A DNA stretch of 64,000 bases from Lachnospiraceae bacterium UBA7205 (GCA_002490665.1 DKUL01000001.1:92969-156968), one strand, 5' to 3'; shown: positions 33,643 to 43,963, counted from the first letter of the stretch. Program-made: numbers and translations. Notes: generated by a model from the sequence alone, not told the origin.

Positions 33643-33679
33643 TCCCCAAGTCAACACCATCTGATTGCTTTGGGGATTT
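33637..33679 (-). terminator. Rho-independent terminator of the aminotransferase gene
   Basis: AAATCCCCA facing TGGGGATTT with a loop of about 20 bases; on the minus strand it ends in TTTTTT. It begins about 20 bases beyond the gene stop. Confidence 0.8.
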
Positions 33680-33698
33680 CAGGTTTTATATATTATTC

Positions 33699-34982
33699 TT
33701 ATGCTGCCAGATATTTCTCCACGGATGCCAGCTTCACGCAGAGCACGAATACTTCACATGCCTGTTTCAGTTCGTCCGGTGTCGGGAGTGTCGGGGCAAT
33801 GCGGATGCTTGTATCGGCAGGGTCTTTCATATATGGGAAGGTTGAGCCCGCCGGGGTCATCACCACGCCAGCCTCCTTGCATAAAGCCACCACGCGCTTT
33901 GCGCAGCCCTCAAGTGTGTCAAATGCGATAAAATATCCGCCAAGGGGCTTTATCCAGCTTCCGATTTCCAGTCCGCCAAGCTCCTTCTCAAGGCAGCCCA
34001 GAACCGCCTCAAACTTGGGCTTTAAGATTGCCGCATGTTTCTCCATATGCGCATGGATGCCCGCTGCATTCTTAAAATACAACACATGGCGCATCTGGTT
34101 CATCTTGTCAAATCCGATTGTCTGAATGCTCACCGTCTTTTTCACCTCTGCAAGATTTGCCGGGGAAGTAATCAGCGCTCCCACGCCCGCTCCGGGGAAT
34201 GTGACCTTGGATGTCGAGCACACCTCATAGTACATATCCGGATTGCCCGCTTTCTCGCACTCGGTCACAATGTTGAGCATTTCCACCTTGTTGTCCACAT
34301 AGACATGGTGGAACGCATACGCATTATCCCAGTAAATTCTAAAATCAGGCGCCGCAGGCTTTAAGTTCGCAAACCGCCTGACTACCTCGTCAGAATACAC
34401 AACACCGGCAGGATTGGTGTACTTCGGCACATTCCAGATGCCCTTTACGGCAGGATCATTGTTGACATATTTTTCAACCAGGTCCATGTCCGGTCCGTTC
34501 TCATCCATCGGAATATTCACCATCTCAATGCCAAAGCTCTCCGTGATGGCAAAATGCCTGTCGTATCCGGGAACAGGGCACAGGAACTTTACCTTATCCA
34601 GCTTACACCATGGCGTGTTTCCACCGATACCATGAATCATAGCCCTGCAAACCAAGTCATACATGATATTTAAGCTGGAATTTCCAAATACCATCACATG
34701 GTCAGCAGGACACTCCATAAGCTCCGCAAAAAGCTCCTTTGCCTCCTTGATGCCGTCAAATGCCCCATAGTTCCTAAGGTCCACCTTATCCTCGCCTTTA
34801 AATACAGACTTGCTTGACAGTACATCGAGCATACCAACTGATAAATCCAGCTGGTCTGTTCCCGGCTTTCCGCGGGACATATCAAGCTTGATATTTGATT
34901 CCTTTAATTTCTCATATTGTGCCTGAAGTTCCGTCTGAAGTGCACGCAGTTCTTCCTTGCTTAAATCCTTGTACGCTTTCAT
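33699..34982 (-). CDS. PLP-dependent aminotransferase (class I, Aminotran_MocR type)
   Basis: A 427-residue enzyme: LDMSRGKPGTDQLDLS near the N-terminus, GNSSLNIMYDL, WNVPKYTNPAGVVYSDE, and the PLP-binding lysine in CSTSKVTFPGAGVG. Proteins of this kind are usually annotated as aspartate aminotransferase-like, with no fused DNA-binding domain. The start MKAYKDL follows GGAGG by eight bases; earlier in-frame ATGs overlap the ribosome site. A single gene with its own terminator. Confidence 0.85.
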   Translation of the reverse strand: MKAYKDLSKEELRALQTELQAQYEKLKESNIKLDMSRGKPGTDQLDLSVGMLDVLSSKSVFKGEDKVDLRNYGAFDGIKEAKELFAELMECPADHVMVFGNSSLNIMYDLVCRAMIHGIGGNTPWCKLDKVKFLCPVPGYDRHFAITESFGIEMVNIPMDENGPDMDLVEKYVNNDPAVKGIWNVPKYTNPAGVVYSDEVVRRFANLKPAAPDFRIYWDNAYAFHHVYVDNKVEMLNIVTECEKAGNPDMYYEVCSTSKVTFPGAGVGALITSPANLAEVKKTVSIQTIGFDKMNQMRHVLYFKNAAGIHAHMEKHAAILKPKFEAVLGCLEKELGGLEIGSWIKPLGGYFIAFDTLEGCAKRVVALCKEAGVVMTPAGSTFPYMKDPADTSIRIAPTLPTPDELKQACEVFVLCVKLASVEKYLAA

Positions 34983-35146
34983 TTTCATAACCTCCATCAT
35001 TTCCATATGGAACCGCACCCTGTCCCATATGAAAAAATACTTTCGTATATCATTTTATTCCATTCATTAATATATAACACAAATTCCCCATCTGTCAATA
35101 GAATCGTATACATGTATATCAGTATTCTTATTTATAGCGCACCACA

Positions 35147-37027
35147 TCATCCTTCTGTGTAATACTGTGCCTGCGCATTCCACAGCTCACTATATTTCCC
35201 GCCGCACTGCATAAGCAGCGTTTCATGGCTTCCCTGCTGTACCATCCTGCCCTCATGAAACACAATGATTTCATCACAGAACCGGCAGGAGGCAAGGCGG
35301 TGGCTGATGTAAATTGCCGTCCTGTCCCCCACAATTTCATTTAATTTCGTGTAAATCTCATATTCCGCTATCGGGTCAAGCGCCGCTGTCGGTTCGTCGA
35401 GTATGAGAAACGCACTGTCACGGTAGAGCGCACGCGCTATGGCAAGCTTCTGTTCCTCGCCTCCGGAAACCAGCACACCCTCCTCGTCCATATCCTTATA
35501 TAAAAAGGTATCCAGTCCATCCCGCATTTTGGCGACGCGCTCCCACACGCCCGCCTTGCGGCAGCTGCTTTCCGCCAGTATCAAATCATAAGCTGCCGCC
35601 GCCGCAAGATTCTGTCCCACCGGAAACGCAAGCAGCCGGAAATCCTGAAATACTACAGAGAAAATCTGCATATATTCCAGATAATTATATTTGCGGATAT
35701 CAATGCCGTTTAACAGAATCTCCCCCTCTGTCGGGTCATACAGCCGGCACAGGAGCTTGATGAAAGTCGTCTTGCCGGAGCCATTTTGTCCTACCAGTGC
35801 CAGCCGTCTGCCCACCTGAAACCTTAGGGAAATATTTTTCAGCACATCCTTGTCCGTGTTGGGATAACGAAAACTGACATCGCGAAACTCCACCTCGTAT
35901 TTTTTATCGGAACGCTTTTCTACCGTAAGGGAACCCTGATACATCGGATTGGGGATATCCAGAAAGTCAAAGGTGTGTTTCAGGTAGCCTGCATTGATTC
36001 CCGCATTTCCCACAATTTCCAGAAGCTTTGAAAATCCACCCGCCAGAGCGGTAAGCGCACCGATATACTGCGTGACAGAACCGACGCCAAAAGCCCCGCC
36101 CCATGCCTTGAGGCACACAAAGAGATAGACAATCCCGATAAACAGGCGGGACAGCGCTGCCGACGCCGCGCCCGCAAGCCCCATTCGCCCCCTCGCATAC
36201 CCGGCAATCCTTGAATTTGTCGCAAATCCGCTATTCACGTCATCTATCTGGCTGACCAGGATATCCTGACGATACATCCTTATATCCAGTGCACATTTGT
36301 TATCCGTCATTAAATTCATACGGAAACGGAAAAAACGGTTGCTAAGCCTCATTTCCTCGTCACATGCCACCCAGCACCTTGTACCTATATTTTCCATATA
36401 AGGGGAAAGCACTGCCACGCCAGCCATCAGCGCCGCGATTATCGCAATGCACAGCGGACTATTCAGAACTGTCAGCGCCCCTGCATCCGCACGGACCGGA
36501 AGCGTAAAAAGCGTCACCGAAAGCGCAATTCCCCCCACCATCTGAAATCCTGCCTCCACAAACTGCCTGAAATTCATATATGCCTTTTCCATTCCCCATG
36601 AACCCCACTGCGCGGTCTGGCGTATTGCATTTAACTGCTCGTGCACCGCAGGGTCTTCCGCAGTGCAAAAATCCATGGAAAGCATCTTGTCCAAATACCG
36701 CCTGTGGTCATATAAATACCTGCACACCTCATTGGAGATGCTGTTGTTCCATCTGTAAAATGCCGCTTTCACCAGCAGTACCACGGCTTCCAGCACCAAT
36801 AACAGCACAATTCTGCGCACAAGAAGCTCTTTCTGGCGTTCCCCCGCCAGCTCATTTAAAATCTGCGCCGAAAAATAAATTGTAATATATGGAAGCGCTG
36901 CATTGACAGCAGCATATACAGCCGTCGTCGCAAGCAGGGCAGGGTATTCCCGATACCACAGGGCAAGCGCCCTCTTGTTCAGCCGTATTTTCTCCTTCCA
37001 CGACATTGTTTCATGCTCTTCATTCAT
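35147..37027 (-). CDS. ABC exporter half-transporter, second subunit
   Basis: A 626-residue fusion of a six-helix membrane domain (about 25-350) and an ATPase domain (about 375-620): Walker A GQNGSGKTT, a non-canonical signature VSGGEEQK, Walker B FLILDEPTAALD. AAAGGAG precedes the ATG and it follows its partner by 21 bases. Unequal signatures in the two subunits suggest a heterodimer with one degenerate ATP site. Substrate unknown. Confidence 0.88.
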   Translation of the reverse strand: MNEEHETMSWKEKIRLNKRALALWYREYPALLATTAVYAAVNAALPYITIYFSAQILNELAGERQKELLVRRIVLLLVLEAVVLLVKAAFYRWNNSISNEVCRYLYDHRRYLDKMLSMDFCTAEDPAVHEQLNAIRQTAQWGSWGMEKAYMNFRQFVEAGFQMVGGIALSVTLFTLPVRADAGALTVLNSPLCIAIIAALMAGVAVLSPYMENIGTRCWVACDEEMRLSNRFFRFRMNLMTDNKCALDIRMYRQDILVSQIDDVNSGFATNSRIAGYARGRMGLAGAASAALSRLFIGIVYLFVCLKAWGGAFGVGSVTQYIGALTALAGGFSKLLEIVGNAGINAGYLKHTFDFLDIPNPMYQGSLTVEKRSDKKYEVEFRDVSFRYPNTDKDVLKNISLRFQVGRRLALVGQNGSGKTTFIKLLCRLYDPTEGEILLNGIDIRKYNYLEYMQIFSVVFQDFRLLAFPVGQNLAAAAAYDLILAESSCRKAGVWERVAKMRDGLDTFLYKDMDEEGVLVSGGEEQKLAIARALYRDSAFLILDEPTAALDPIAEYEIYTKLNEIVGDRTAIYISHRLASCRFCDEIIVFHEGRMVQQGSHETLLMQCGGKYSELWNAQAQYYTEG

Positions 37028-37048
37028 ATGCCAAAACTCCTTTCCGAC

Positions 37049-38842
37049 TTAAAAATGAACCTCTGTCTGATAATATTTGCTTTGCAGTGCAAAGAGCTCC
37101 GCGTAACGCTTTCCCTTTTGAAGCAGTGCATCATGGGTTCCTTCCTCCGCTATTTTTCCGTTTTCAACAAGCAGAATCCGGTCGCAGAAGCGGGTAGACG
37201 CGAGCCGGTGGGAAACAAATATCGCACTTTTTCCCCTGGTCAGCTCATGGTATCTCTGATAAATGTCATTCTCCGCTATCGGGTCGAGCGCCGCTGTCGG
37301 CTCGTCAAGTACCATAATCGGACTGTCCTTATATAAAAGCCTTGCAAGCATCAGCCGCTGTAATTCCCCACCCGAAAGCTCCACCGCGTCCTCATGCACA
37401 TCCCTTCCAAGCAGCGTGTCATACTGCCGCGGAAGTGTCTCTATCTTCTTTTTCAGCCCCGCCCTGTCAATGCATGCCGACACCCTGTCCATGTCATAAT
37501 CCGCCGCGTCCTGCGCCACATTGGCGGCAATGCTGGCAGGAATGACGGAAAAATTCTGAAACACGCCTGCAATCAGCTTATAGTATTCGCGCCGGTTAAA
37601 GGTTTTGATATTTTTCCCATTGAGCAGCACCTCCCCCTCATCAGGGTCATAAAAGCCGCAGATAAGCTTTACCAGTGTTGTTTTTCCCGCCCCGTTTAAG
37701 CCAACCACAGCCAGTTTTTCACCGGCGTGTACGGTCAGGTTCAAATGGGAGAACATTCGGAAGCTCACATCTTGAAGCACAATTGTGTATCCTCCATTTT
37801 CATCCGTCTCAACCGGCTCTCCGCCTTCCATCCGAAACAGCTCCTGATAATCCAGAACCTCCCTGACAGAATCGAGTTCCATCCCCTGCCTGTACAGCAT
37901 GGTAACGTTTTCCATAATTCCTGTCAGCCATTTGGTAAATCCGCCCACTGCCGTAAAATACAACAGAAATTCTGCGGCGCCTATCCGTCCCCCCAATGCC
38001 ATATGCAGCAGATAGCCATACGCGACTGCGTTGCGCAGCACTGTCAGCGCCAAATCTGTCAAATCCGCTGCAAAATAGCGCATTTCCCTTTTTCCATAAA
38101 AAGCCTGATACAGCCGCATGTACTTTCCATAAAGCCCACGCAGCCACTCCTGCATTCCGAAAATGCGGATATCCTTCGCCAGATACCTGTCCAGCGCCCT
38201 GTCCTGAATGTAAAGAATTTTCGATGCTAGTTCCTCCCCCTCCCTGCGGTGGCGGTAATCCCATCTGTTTATCCTGTAATTCATCAGATATCCCAGTGCC
38301 GCCGTCAGCACCGTCACACCAAGCACGACGGCATCCATATTTTTCAGCAGCACAAAGTAAATCACAAAACCTGTCACATTTTGCAACAATTCCGCCAAGG
38401 TATTCCAGATTGCCTCGGATGCACGCCCATTGTCGCTCAATACCTCCGTCGCCTTTGCAAGCAGGCTGGAAAACTCCTTTTTCTCCCGCAAGGGATAGGA
38501 ACATGTGGCCGCCTTATCGCGCACCATGTTCATGATTTCCAGACGCAGCTGTATCCTGCCAAACAACAGGTTCTTGTCCACATATGCCGCAAGGGCGCTG
38601 GCCGTGGTTATCCCTATTGTAAAAAACAGGATTGTGCCAAGCAGCTCCGATAGCGCACTGTGCACTTCCAGACTTTTCAGAATATATGGCGCCACATACA
38701 GCTCAAGGACAGATACCGCCACCGCAAAAACTGCCTGCAGCACTGTCAGCACGATGACAACAGGAACACGCTTCGCCGCATTTTGCAGCATAAACAGCGT
38801 GTTGCCCACCGTTGTGTATTTTCTTTTTCCCTTTCCTTTCAT
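37049..38842 (-). CDS. ABC exporter half-transporter, first subunit
   Basis: A 597-residue protein: membrane domain (about 25-330) and ATPase domain (about 345-590) with Walker A GLNGAGKTT, signature LSGGELQR and Walker B IMVLDEPTAALD. First gene of the two-subunit exporter. The ribosome site AGGAAGG is about 14 bases from the ATG, which is long. The C-terminal parts of the two subunits are alike, as expected for paralogous partners. Confidence 0.88.
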   Translation of the reverse strand: MKGKGKRKYTTVGNTLFMLQNAAKRVPVVIVLTVLQAVFAVAVSVLELYVAPYILKSLEVHSALSELLGTILFFTIGITTASALAAYVDKNLLFGRIQLRLEIMNMVRDKAATCSYPLREKKEFSSLLAKATEVLSDNGRASEAIWNTLAELLQNVTGFVIYFVLLKNMDAVVLGVTVLTAALGYLMNYRINRWDYRHRREGEELASKILYIQDRALDRYLAKDIRIFGMQEWLRGLYGKYMRLYQAFYGKREMRYFAADLTDLALTVLRNAVAYGYLLHMALGGRIGAAEFLLYFTAVGGFTKWLTGIMENVTMLYRQGMELDSVREVLDYQELFRMEGGEPVETDENGGYTIVLQDVSFRMFSHLNLTVHAGEKLAVVGLNGAGKTTLVKLICGFYDPDEGEVLLNGKNIKTFNRREYYKLIAGVFQNFSVIPASIAANVAQDAADYDMDRVSACIDRAGLKKKIETLPRQYDTLLGRDVHEDAVELSGGELQRLMLARLLYKDSPIMVLDEPTAALDPIAENDIYQRYHELTRGKSAIFVSHRLASTRFCDRILLVENGKIAEEGTHDALLQKGKRYAELFALQSKYYQTEVHF

Positions 38843-38913
38843 AACAATTTTTCACATCCTTCCTCTCGTTATATGAAAGTATAAATCATCCACGAAAAAA
38901 ATAACATAAAAAT

Positions 38914-38957
38914 GTCCCCTATATGCAATCCGGGGACGAAATGCATCCATAGGGGAC
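38914..38957 (-). terminator. Terminator after the CaCA exchanger gene
   Basis: GTCCCCTAT facing ATAGGGGAC (nine pairs), followed on the minus strand by ATTTTTATG and then a longer T-rich tract. The direct repeat GGGGACGAAATG occurs twice inside the region (from 38933 and from 38952). Confidence 0.75.
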
Positions 38958-38967
38958 GAAATGAAAT

Positions 38968-39936
38968 TCACAGTAAGTAAATAAAATATCCCAGATATCC
39001 AAGCAGCAGCAGACCGCCTTCCACACGGTTCAGGCTTTTTCCGCTGAAAGAGAAGACCCACAGCAGCACGCCCGCTGCCGCTGCCACAATGAAATCCACT
39101 ATAAATTTACCCTCGAAAACTACCGGGATAATCAGCGCAGATGTTCCTACCACAAAAAGGACATTGAAAATATTGCTTCCCACAATATTTCCGATTGCAA
39201 TATCCGCACTCCCTTTTCTCGCCGCTGAAACAGATGTAAACAATTCCGGCAGGGATGTTCCCAGCGCCACAATCGTAAGCCCTATAAACCGCTCGCTCAG
39301 ACCGATAATCCTTGCTATCGCTGTCGCTGCGTCCACAGTGACGCTGCTGCCGATGACAATAAGCGCAAGTCCAGCAACCGTGAACAAAAGCAGCGTTGCC
39401 ATACTTTTTGCCTTTTTATCCGCTTCCCCTCCCGAAGGTTCTCCCGCATCGTCCCCTGAACTCTTGTCAGCGCTCTTTTTTGCCATCTTTAAAAGATAAA
39501 AGAGATACATCAGAAAAATAACCCACAATCCGGCTCCTTCCAGTCTTGAAATTTCATTTCCCGCATATCCCATCCAGAGAAGGATTAACATTATGACAAT
39601 CATAAAGGGCATTTCATATTTTATAGTCGAAGCTGCAACAGGAACTACCTTTTTTGTCAAAAATGCCGTCATGCCTAAAATGACAAGAATATTCAAAATA
39701 TTGCTTCCCGCCACGTTTCCAATGGTGATGCCCGCATTCCCTTTAAGCGCCGCCGAGATGCTTACCGCGGCCTCGGGGGCGCTTGTTCCCATCGCGACAA
39801 TGGTAAGCCCGACCACAAGCTGCGGAATCCCGAACCTCGAAGCAATTCCTGACGAACCATCCACAAAAAAATCCGCGCCCTTGATCAGCATCATAAACCC
39901 TGCTGTCAATAAAAATATCTGTAATACCATCTCCAT
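38968..39936 (-). CDS. Na+/Ca2+ (CaCA, YrbG-like) exchanger
   Basis: A 322-residue membrane protein with about ten helices and the two alpha-repeats of the CaCA family: GTSAPEAAVSISAALKG with GNVAGSNILN, and GTSLPELFTSVSAARKG with GNIVGSNIFN. An acidic Asp/Glu/Ser loop (about 160-178) separates the halves. It exchanges cations, probably Ca2+ for Na+ or H+, at the cytoplasmic membrane. It follows the PhoR-like kinase gene by three bases, so it is likely co-expressed with it. Confidence 0.9.
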   Translation of the reverse strand: MEMVLQIFLLTAGFMMLIKGADFFVDGSSGIASRFGIPQLVVGLTIVAMGTSAPEAAVSISAALKGNAGITIGNVAGSNILNILVILGMTAFLTKKVVPVAASTIKYEMPFMIVIMLILLWMGYAGNEISRLEGAGLWVIFLMYLFYLLKMAKKSADKSSGDDAGEPSGGEADKKAKSMATLLLFTVAGLALIVIGSSVTVDAATAIARIIGLSERFIGLTIVALGTSLPELFTSVSAARKGSADIAIGNIVGSNIFNVLFVVGTSALIIPVVFEGKFIVDFIVAAAAGVLLWVFSFSGKSLNRVEGGLLLLGYLGYFIYLL

Positions 39937-39939
39937 GTT

Positions 39940-41271
39940 TCAACCTCCATTTTTAACATCCATTTCGGCATTACCCCTGCCCCAGACAATAACTACCTTC
40001 GTTCCGACTCCCGGCTTACTCATCAGGTTCACATCCGCATCTGTCAGGTTACAGATATGCTTTACAATTGCAAGCCCAAGCCCCGTGCCTCCAAGCTCCT
40101 TCGACCGGCTTTTATCCACCCGGTAAAAACGTTCAAAAATCCGCTCCTGATGCTCCGGCGGAATACCGATACCAGTATCCTCCACCGAAAAGATAATCTG
40201 CGTTCCCTCTTTTTGCACTTTTACCGTCACCCTGCCGTCTGGTTTATTATACCGGATGGCGTTTTCAATCAGATTGTAGGTTAGTTCCTGTGCAAGCTCC
40301 TTTCCGATATGGACATCCGCCCTGTCAGCGCCCTCATACGTTACATCAATGCCATTTTTCGCTGCCCCGAATGAAAGCATTTCTACACTTTCTTTTGTAA
40401 TTTCTGCCACATTTACCACGTCAAGGATATCTTTTGCATTTCCGGCATCCAACTGCGAGAGCTTGATAATGTCATTGATCAGCGTAAGCAGTCTTGCCGC
40501 ACTTTTACGGATTTCTCCCAAAAAGCGCTTCGTCTCTTTTTCATCTACAATCCCTGCTTCCATCAGCTCCGCGTAGCCCGATATCGCCGCAAGGGGTGTT
40601 TTCAGTTCGTGACTTACATTGGCGGTAAATTCCTGCCTCATATTTGCGGCAGACAGGATTTCCTCATGCTGCAGGCGGATTTTTCTTGTAAACGGAATCA
40701 GCTCCGGATAACTTTTCCCCTCATCAATATGTTCCATGTCCCCTGCCATCTCATCAATCGGCTTCACAATGGCAGAGGTAAGGTAGTGCGACACCATCAG
40801 GCAGATGGCAGCAAGGAGCAGCACCGTTGGCAGCACCATCGGCAGGGCAGACAATAGCACAGCCACAACGCTGTGCGCCTCCCTGCCTACTCTGAGTATC
40901 TGCCCATTATCCAGTTTTTTTGCATAATAAAACACGCTCTCCGACAGGGTATCCGACTTTCTGATTCCCATACCGGTTCCGGAAGAAACTGCCTCCGCAA
41001 TTTCCGGTCTGTCCAGATGGTTGGCAAGCGACTGCCCATCTACCGTGGAATCAAACAAAACCTTACCGTCCGCATCTATCAGTGTGATTCTTAAATTATC
41101 TATTTTCCGCTCGCAGGGGTCTTCATCCGTCAGTAGATTTGCCACAACCGCCAAATCCGAAAAAACCTGTTTTTTTAACTGTGAATAGAACACCGCCGTC
41201 ATGACAATCGTGGTAATCACAACGGAAAAAAGTGCGATACCGATAAACCGTCTGTTTATTTTCTGCCTCAT
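39940..41271 (-). CDS. PhoR-like sensor histidine kinase
   Basis: A 443-residue kinase: membrane helix (about 10-30), periplasmic-type sensor (about 31-135), second helix (about 138-165), HAMP, a phospho-site in NVSHELKTPLAAISGY, N-box NLIENAIRYNKP and G-boxes EDTGIGIP and GGTGLGLAIV. No cytoplasmic PAS domain is obvious. It overlaps the regulator gene by four bases. The phosphate role is inferred from the Na/Pi gene and PHO-like repeats upstream. Confidence 0.86.
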   Translation of the reverse strand: MRQKINRRFIGIALFSVVITTIVMTAVFYSQLKKQVFSDLAVVANLLTDEDPCERKIDNLRITLIDADGKVLFDSTVDGQSLANHLDRPEIAEAVSSGTGMGIRKSDTLSESVFYYAKKLDNGQILRVGREAHSVVAVLLSALPMVLPTVLLLAAICLMVSHYLTSAIVKPIDEMAGDMEHIDEGKSYPELIPFTRKIRLQHEEILSAANMRQEFTANVSHELKTPLAAISGYAELMEAGIVDEKETKRFLGEIRKSAARLLTLINDIIKLSQLDAGNAKDILDVVNVAEITKESVEMLSFGAAKNGIDVTYEGADRADVHIGKELAQELTYNLIENAIRYNKPDGRVTVKVQKEGTQIIFSVEDTGIGIPPEHQERIFERFYRVDKSRSKELGGTGLGLAIVKHICNLTDADVNLMSKPGVGTKVVIVWGRGNAEMDVKNGG

Positions 41272-41939
41272 TCCAGTTTATACCCCACATTCCTCACAGT
41301 AATGACCAGGCTGCCCGCTTCGCCCAGCTTTTTGCGGAGTGTCTTGATATGCATGTCAATGGTCCTGCTCTCTCCGGCAAAATCCGTCCCCCATACCGTT
41401 TCCATGATGACTTCCCTTGTCAGCACAATCCCCAGATTGGAAAGAAACAGCCGGAGCAGCTCGTATTCCTTGTATGTCAGCTCCACATTTTTCCCATCCA
41501 CAAGGCAGATCCGTCTGTCCTGATCCAAATATATATTTTTATATCTTAAGACCACGTCATCGCTCGACGGTCTGGTACGCCGCAGAATCGCCTTGATGCG
41601 TGACACAAGCTCCATCACGCCGAATGGTTTTGTAAGGTAATCATCCGCTCCCAAGTCAAGTCCCCTGACAGTATCGATTTCTGAATCTTTCGCTGTCACA
41701 AGTATGACAGGCAGTTCTTTCGTGTCCTTATTTGAACGAATCCTTTTAAGTACAGAAAGTCCGTCCTCCCCAGGCAGCATGACATCGAGAAGCAGTAAAT
41801 CCGGCTTCCTTTCCTGCATTCCCCTGTCAAAAGCTTGTGCGTCATCAAACGCACATACATCATATCCGTTCCCCTTTATGGCATAACGTTCTATCTCCTG
41901 AATATTTTTATCATCTTCCAAAATATAGATTAATGACAT
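41268..41939 (-). CDS. PhoP-like OmpR-family response regulator
   Basis: A 223-residue regulator with EDD (8-10), Asp52 in LLLDVMLPGEDG, Lys in YLTKPFG and a C-terminal OmpR winged helix with SRTIDMHIKTLRKKL. It lies between the Na/Pi cotransporter and the kinase genes. It probably recognises the TTTTAC direct repeats in front of the cotransporter gene. Confidence 0.87.
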   Translation of the reverse strand: MSLIYILEDDKNIQEIERYAIKGNGYDVCAFDDAQAFDRGMQERKPDLLLLDVMLPGEDGLSVLKRIRSNKDTKELPVILVTAKDSEIDTVRGLDLGADDYLTKPFGVMELVSRIKAILRRTRPSSDDVVLRYKNIYLDQDRRICLVDGKNVELTYKEYELLRLFLSNLGIVLTREVIMETVWGTDFAGESRTIDMHIKTLRKKLGEAGSLVITVRNVGYKLE

Positions 41940-42011
41940 AATCGTAAGCTTCCTTTTCCTGAAATTTCTTCAATCACACACGAAACAATTATACTGATAA
42001 TTTTTATTTCC

Positions 42012-43772
42012 TCAAGCTTTTTCTAACAAATATTTTTCCGTATATCCTTCAAGCAGTTCCTTATACAGCTCGTTCCTCTCCTTGACATCCCGTGCATATT
42101 GATGCAAGGCATGCTGGTCTGTTTCGGATGCCATCTGCTCCTCCGCTATGTTGGAGCAATGCCTCGCAATGCGCTCCAGAGAAGTGACCATATCTGTAAG
42201 CGCCATGCCAAGCTCCACCGAGCATTTCCCCTTTTCCAGCCGCTTGTTATGGTTCTTTCGGATATCTTTTTTTAGCTGGCAAATCACATCGGCAAGCGGA
42301 TCAATGCGGAACGCCATCTCTTTGTCCCCATGTATAAAACCGGAAACTGTGCATTCCACAATCTCCAGAGCTGCCGCATAGATCAGCTTTGCTTCGGCAG
42401 TCGCATTCTTTGAAAATTTTTCTTTACTTTTATGCAGTTTCTTTTGTGCGAATGCAATGCCCTTTGTATAATCGGATATCCTTTCAAAATCCGTAATACA
42501 TCTGCCAAACTGGTTGATGGTTTTACTGTCCTGTTCAGAGAGCGGCTTTGTGGAAAGTATTGTCAGATAGGACAACAGCTCATCCTCCCTGGCGTCTACC
42601 TCCTGCTCAATTTCCATGATTGCCTGCACAGCATTTTCATCATATTTTTCCTGTACGAATACACATAAATTCATTGCCTTCAGGATAAGCTGTGCCATAT
42701 CACACACCGCATTTTTACATTGTGCCACCGCGAACGCAGGCTTTTCCAGAAATCTTTCGTCCAATGTTCTTCCAGACGTTTCCAGTGTTTCATCCTCTGA
42801 CTGCGGGATGGTAAAATACGCGAGTTTTACCAATATTCTGGAGGCAGGAAGCAGCACGACTGTTGCGACAATATTAAACACACTATGTATAACTGCAATG
42901 ACTGCACCATTTGCCGTATCCGACAAAAAAGCAAACTGTACAAAATGATTCAAGGCATAAAATGCTGTCATAAATACAAGTGTACCTATCAGGTTAAAAT
43001 AAAGATGTACCAAAGATGCCCTTCTTGCATTCCTGCTTGCCCCGACACCAGAAAGCAGTGCCGTGACGCAGGTTCCGATATTCTGCCCCATGATTACCGG
43101 AAGCGCAGCTCCCACCGTTACGCTCCCGGTGGCACACATCGCCTGCAGGATACCGACAGAAGCGGAAGAACTCTGGATGACTGCAGTTAAAACCGCTCCG
43201 ACGATCATACCCAAAAAAGGGTTTTCGAATGCTGTAAAAAGCGAGGTAAATTCCGGTACATTGGCAAGTGGCTTTACAGCGCCACTCATAGTTTCCATTC
43301 CAAACATCAGCACTGCAAACCCAATCAGAATCGTTCCCACATCATTCTTTTTTGTATTTTTGACAAACATCACCAGTATCACACCGACGAGTGCCAGTAC
43401 CGGGGAAAAAGACGAGGGTTTCAGAAGCTTTACGAAGAAATTCCCGCTTTCGATACCGGAAAGGCTCAGAATCCACGATGTAACTGTAGTGCCGATATTT
43501 GCGCCCATAATGACGCCAACTGCCTGTGACAGCTTCATAATACCGGAATTGACAAACCCCACTACCATAACCGTTGTGGCGGAAGAAGACTGAATCACCG
43601 CCGTCACACCTGCCCCCAACAGGACAGCCTTCACAGGATTATTCGTCATTCGCTCCAGTACCTGCTCCAGCCTGCCTCCCGCCATCCTGGCAAGGGCGTC
43701 TCCCATCGTTTTCATTCCATATAAAAATAATGCCAGCCCGCCAATCATTGTCAGCAATCCAAAAAAATCCAT
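42012..43772 (-). CDS. Na+/phosphate cotransporter family protein with C-terminal PhoU-like domain
   Basis: A 586-residue protein: two Na/Pi repeats marked by AVIQSSSATTVMVVGFVNSG and AVIQSSSASVGILQAM, with about eight to nine helices in the first 330 residues, then a PhoU-like helical domain (about 360-575). It takes up phosphate with sodium; the PhoU part probably links uptake to Pho signalling. The start MDFFGLL follows GGGAGG. First gene of a probable operon with PhoP/PhoR-like proteins and a CaCA exchanger. Confidence 0.9.
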   Translation of the reverse strand: MDFFGLLTMIGGLALFLYGMKTMGDALARMAGGRLEQVLERMTNNPVKAVLLGAGVTAVIQSSSATTVMVVGFVNSGIMKLSQAVGVIMGANIGTTVTSWILSLSGIESGNFFVKLLKPSSFSPVLALVGVILVMFVKNTKKNDVGTILIGFAVLMFGMETMSGAVKPLANVPEFTSLFTAFENPFLGMIVGAVLTAVIQSSSASVGILQAMCATGSVTVGAALPVIMGQNIGTCVTALLSGVGASRNARRASLVHLYFNLIGTLVFMTAFYALNHFVQFAFLSDTANGAVIAVIHSVFNIVATVVLLPASRILVKLAYFTIPQSEDETLETSGRTLDERFLEKPAFAVAQCKNAVCDMAQLILKAMNLCVFVQEKYDENAVQAIMEIEQEVDAREDELLSYLTILSTKPLSEQDSKTINQFGRCITDFERISDYTKGIAFAQKKLHKSKEKFSKNATAEAKLIYAAALEIVECTVSGFIHGDKEMAFRIDPLADVICQLKKDIRKNHNKRLEKGKCSVELGMALTDMVTSLERIARHCSNIAEEQMASETDQHALHQYARDVKERNELYKELLEGYTEKYLLEKA

Positions 43773-43827
43773 CTGACTATAATCCTCCCTAAAGAATGTT
43801 CTTATAGACAAATGGTATCCAATCTAT

Positions 43828-43867
43828 GTAAAATCCAAAAGATGGTTTATGTAAAATCTGCGTAAAA
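43828..43867 (-). promoter_or_regulatory. PHO-box-like direct repeats upstream of the Na/Pi gene
   Basis: TTTTAC occurs three times on the minus strand (43867-43862, 43856-43851, 43833-43828), spaced 11 and 23 bases, i.e. on one face of the helix. Gram-positive PhoP proteins bind TT(A/T)ACA-like repeats with an 11-base period, so this is a good candidate PhoP site. Confidence 0.65.
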
Positions 43868-43963
43868 TTTCATATGCCATTGTGCTCCAGTCAATTGTTC
43901 AATATAATTTTGGCGTTATTGATACTGGTAAAACAGAATGCGGGGAATTATTGGAGAATTAAC

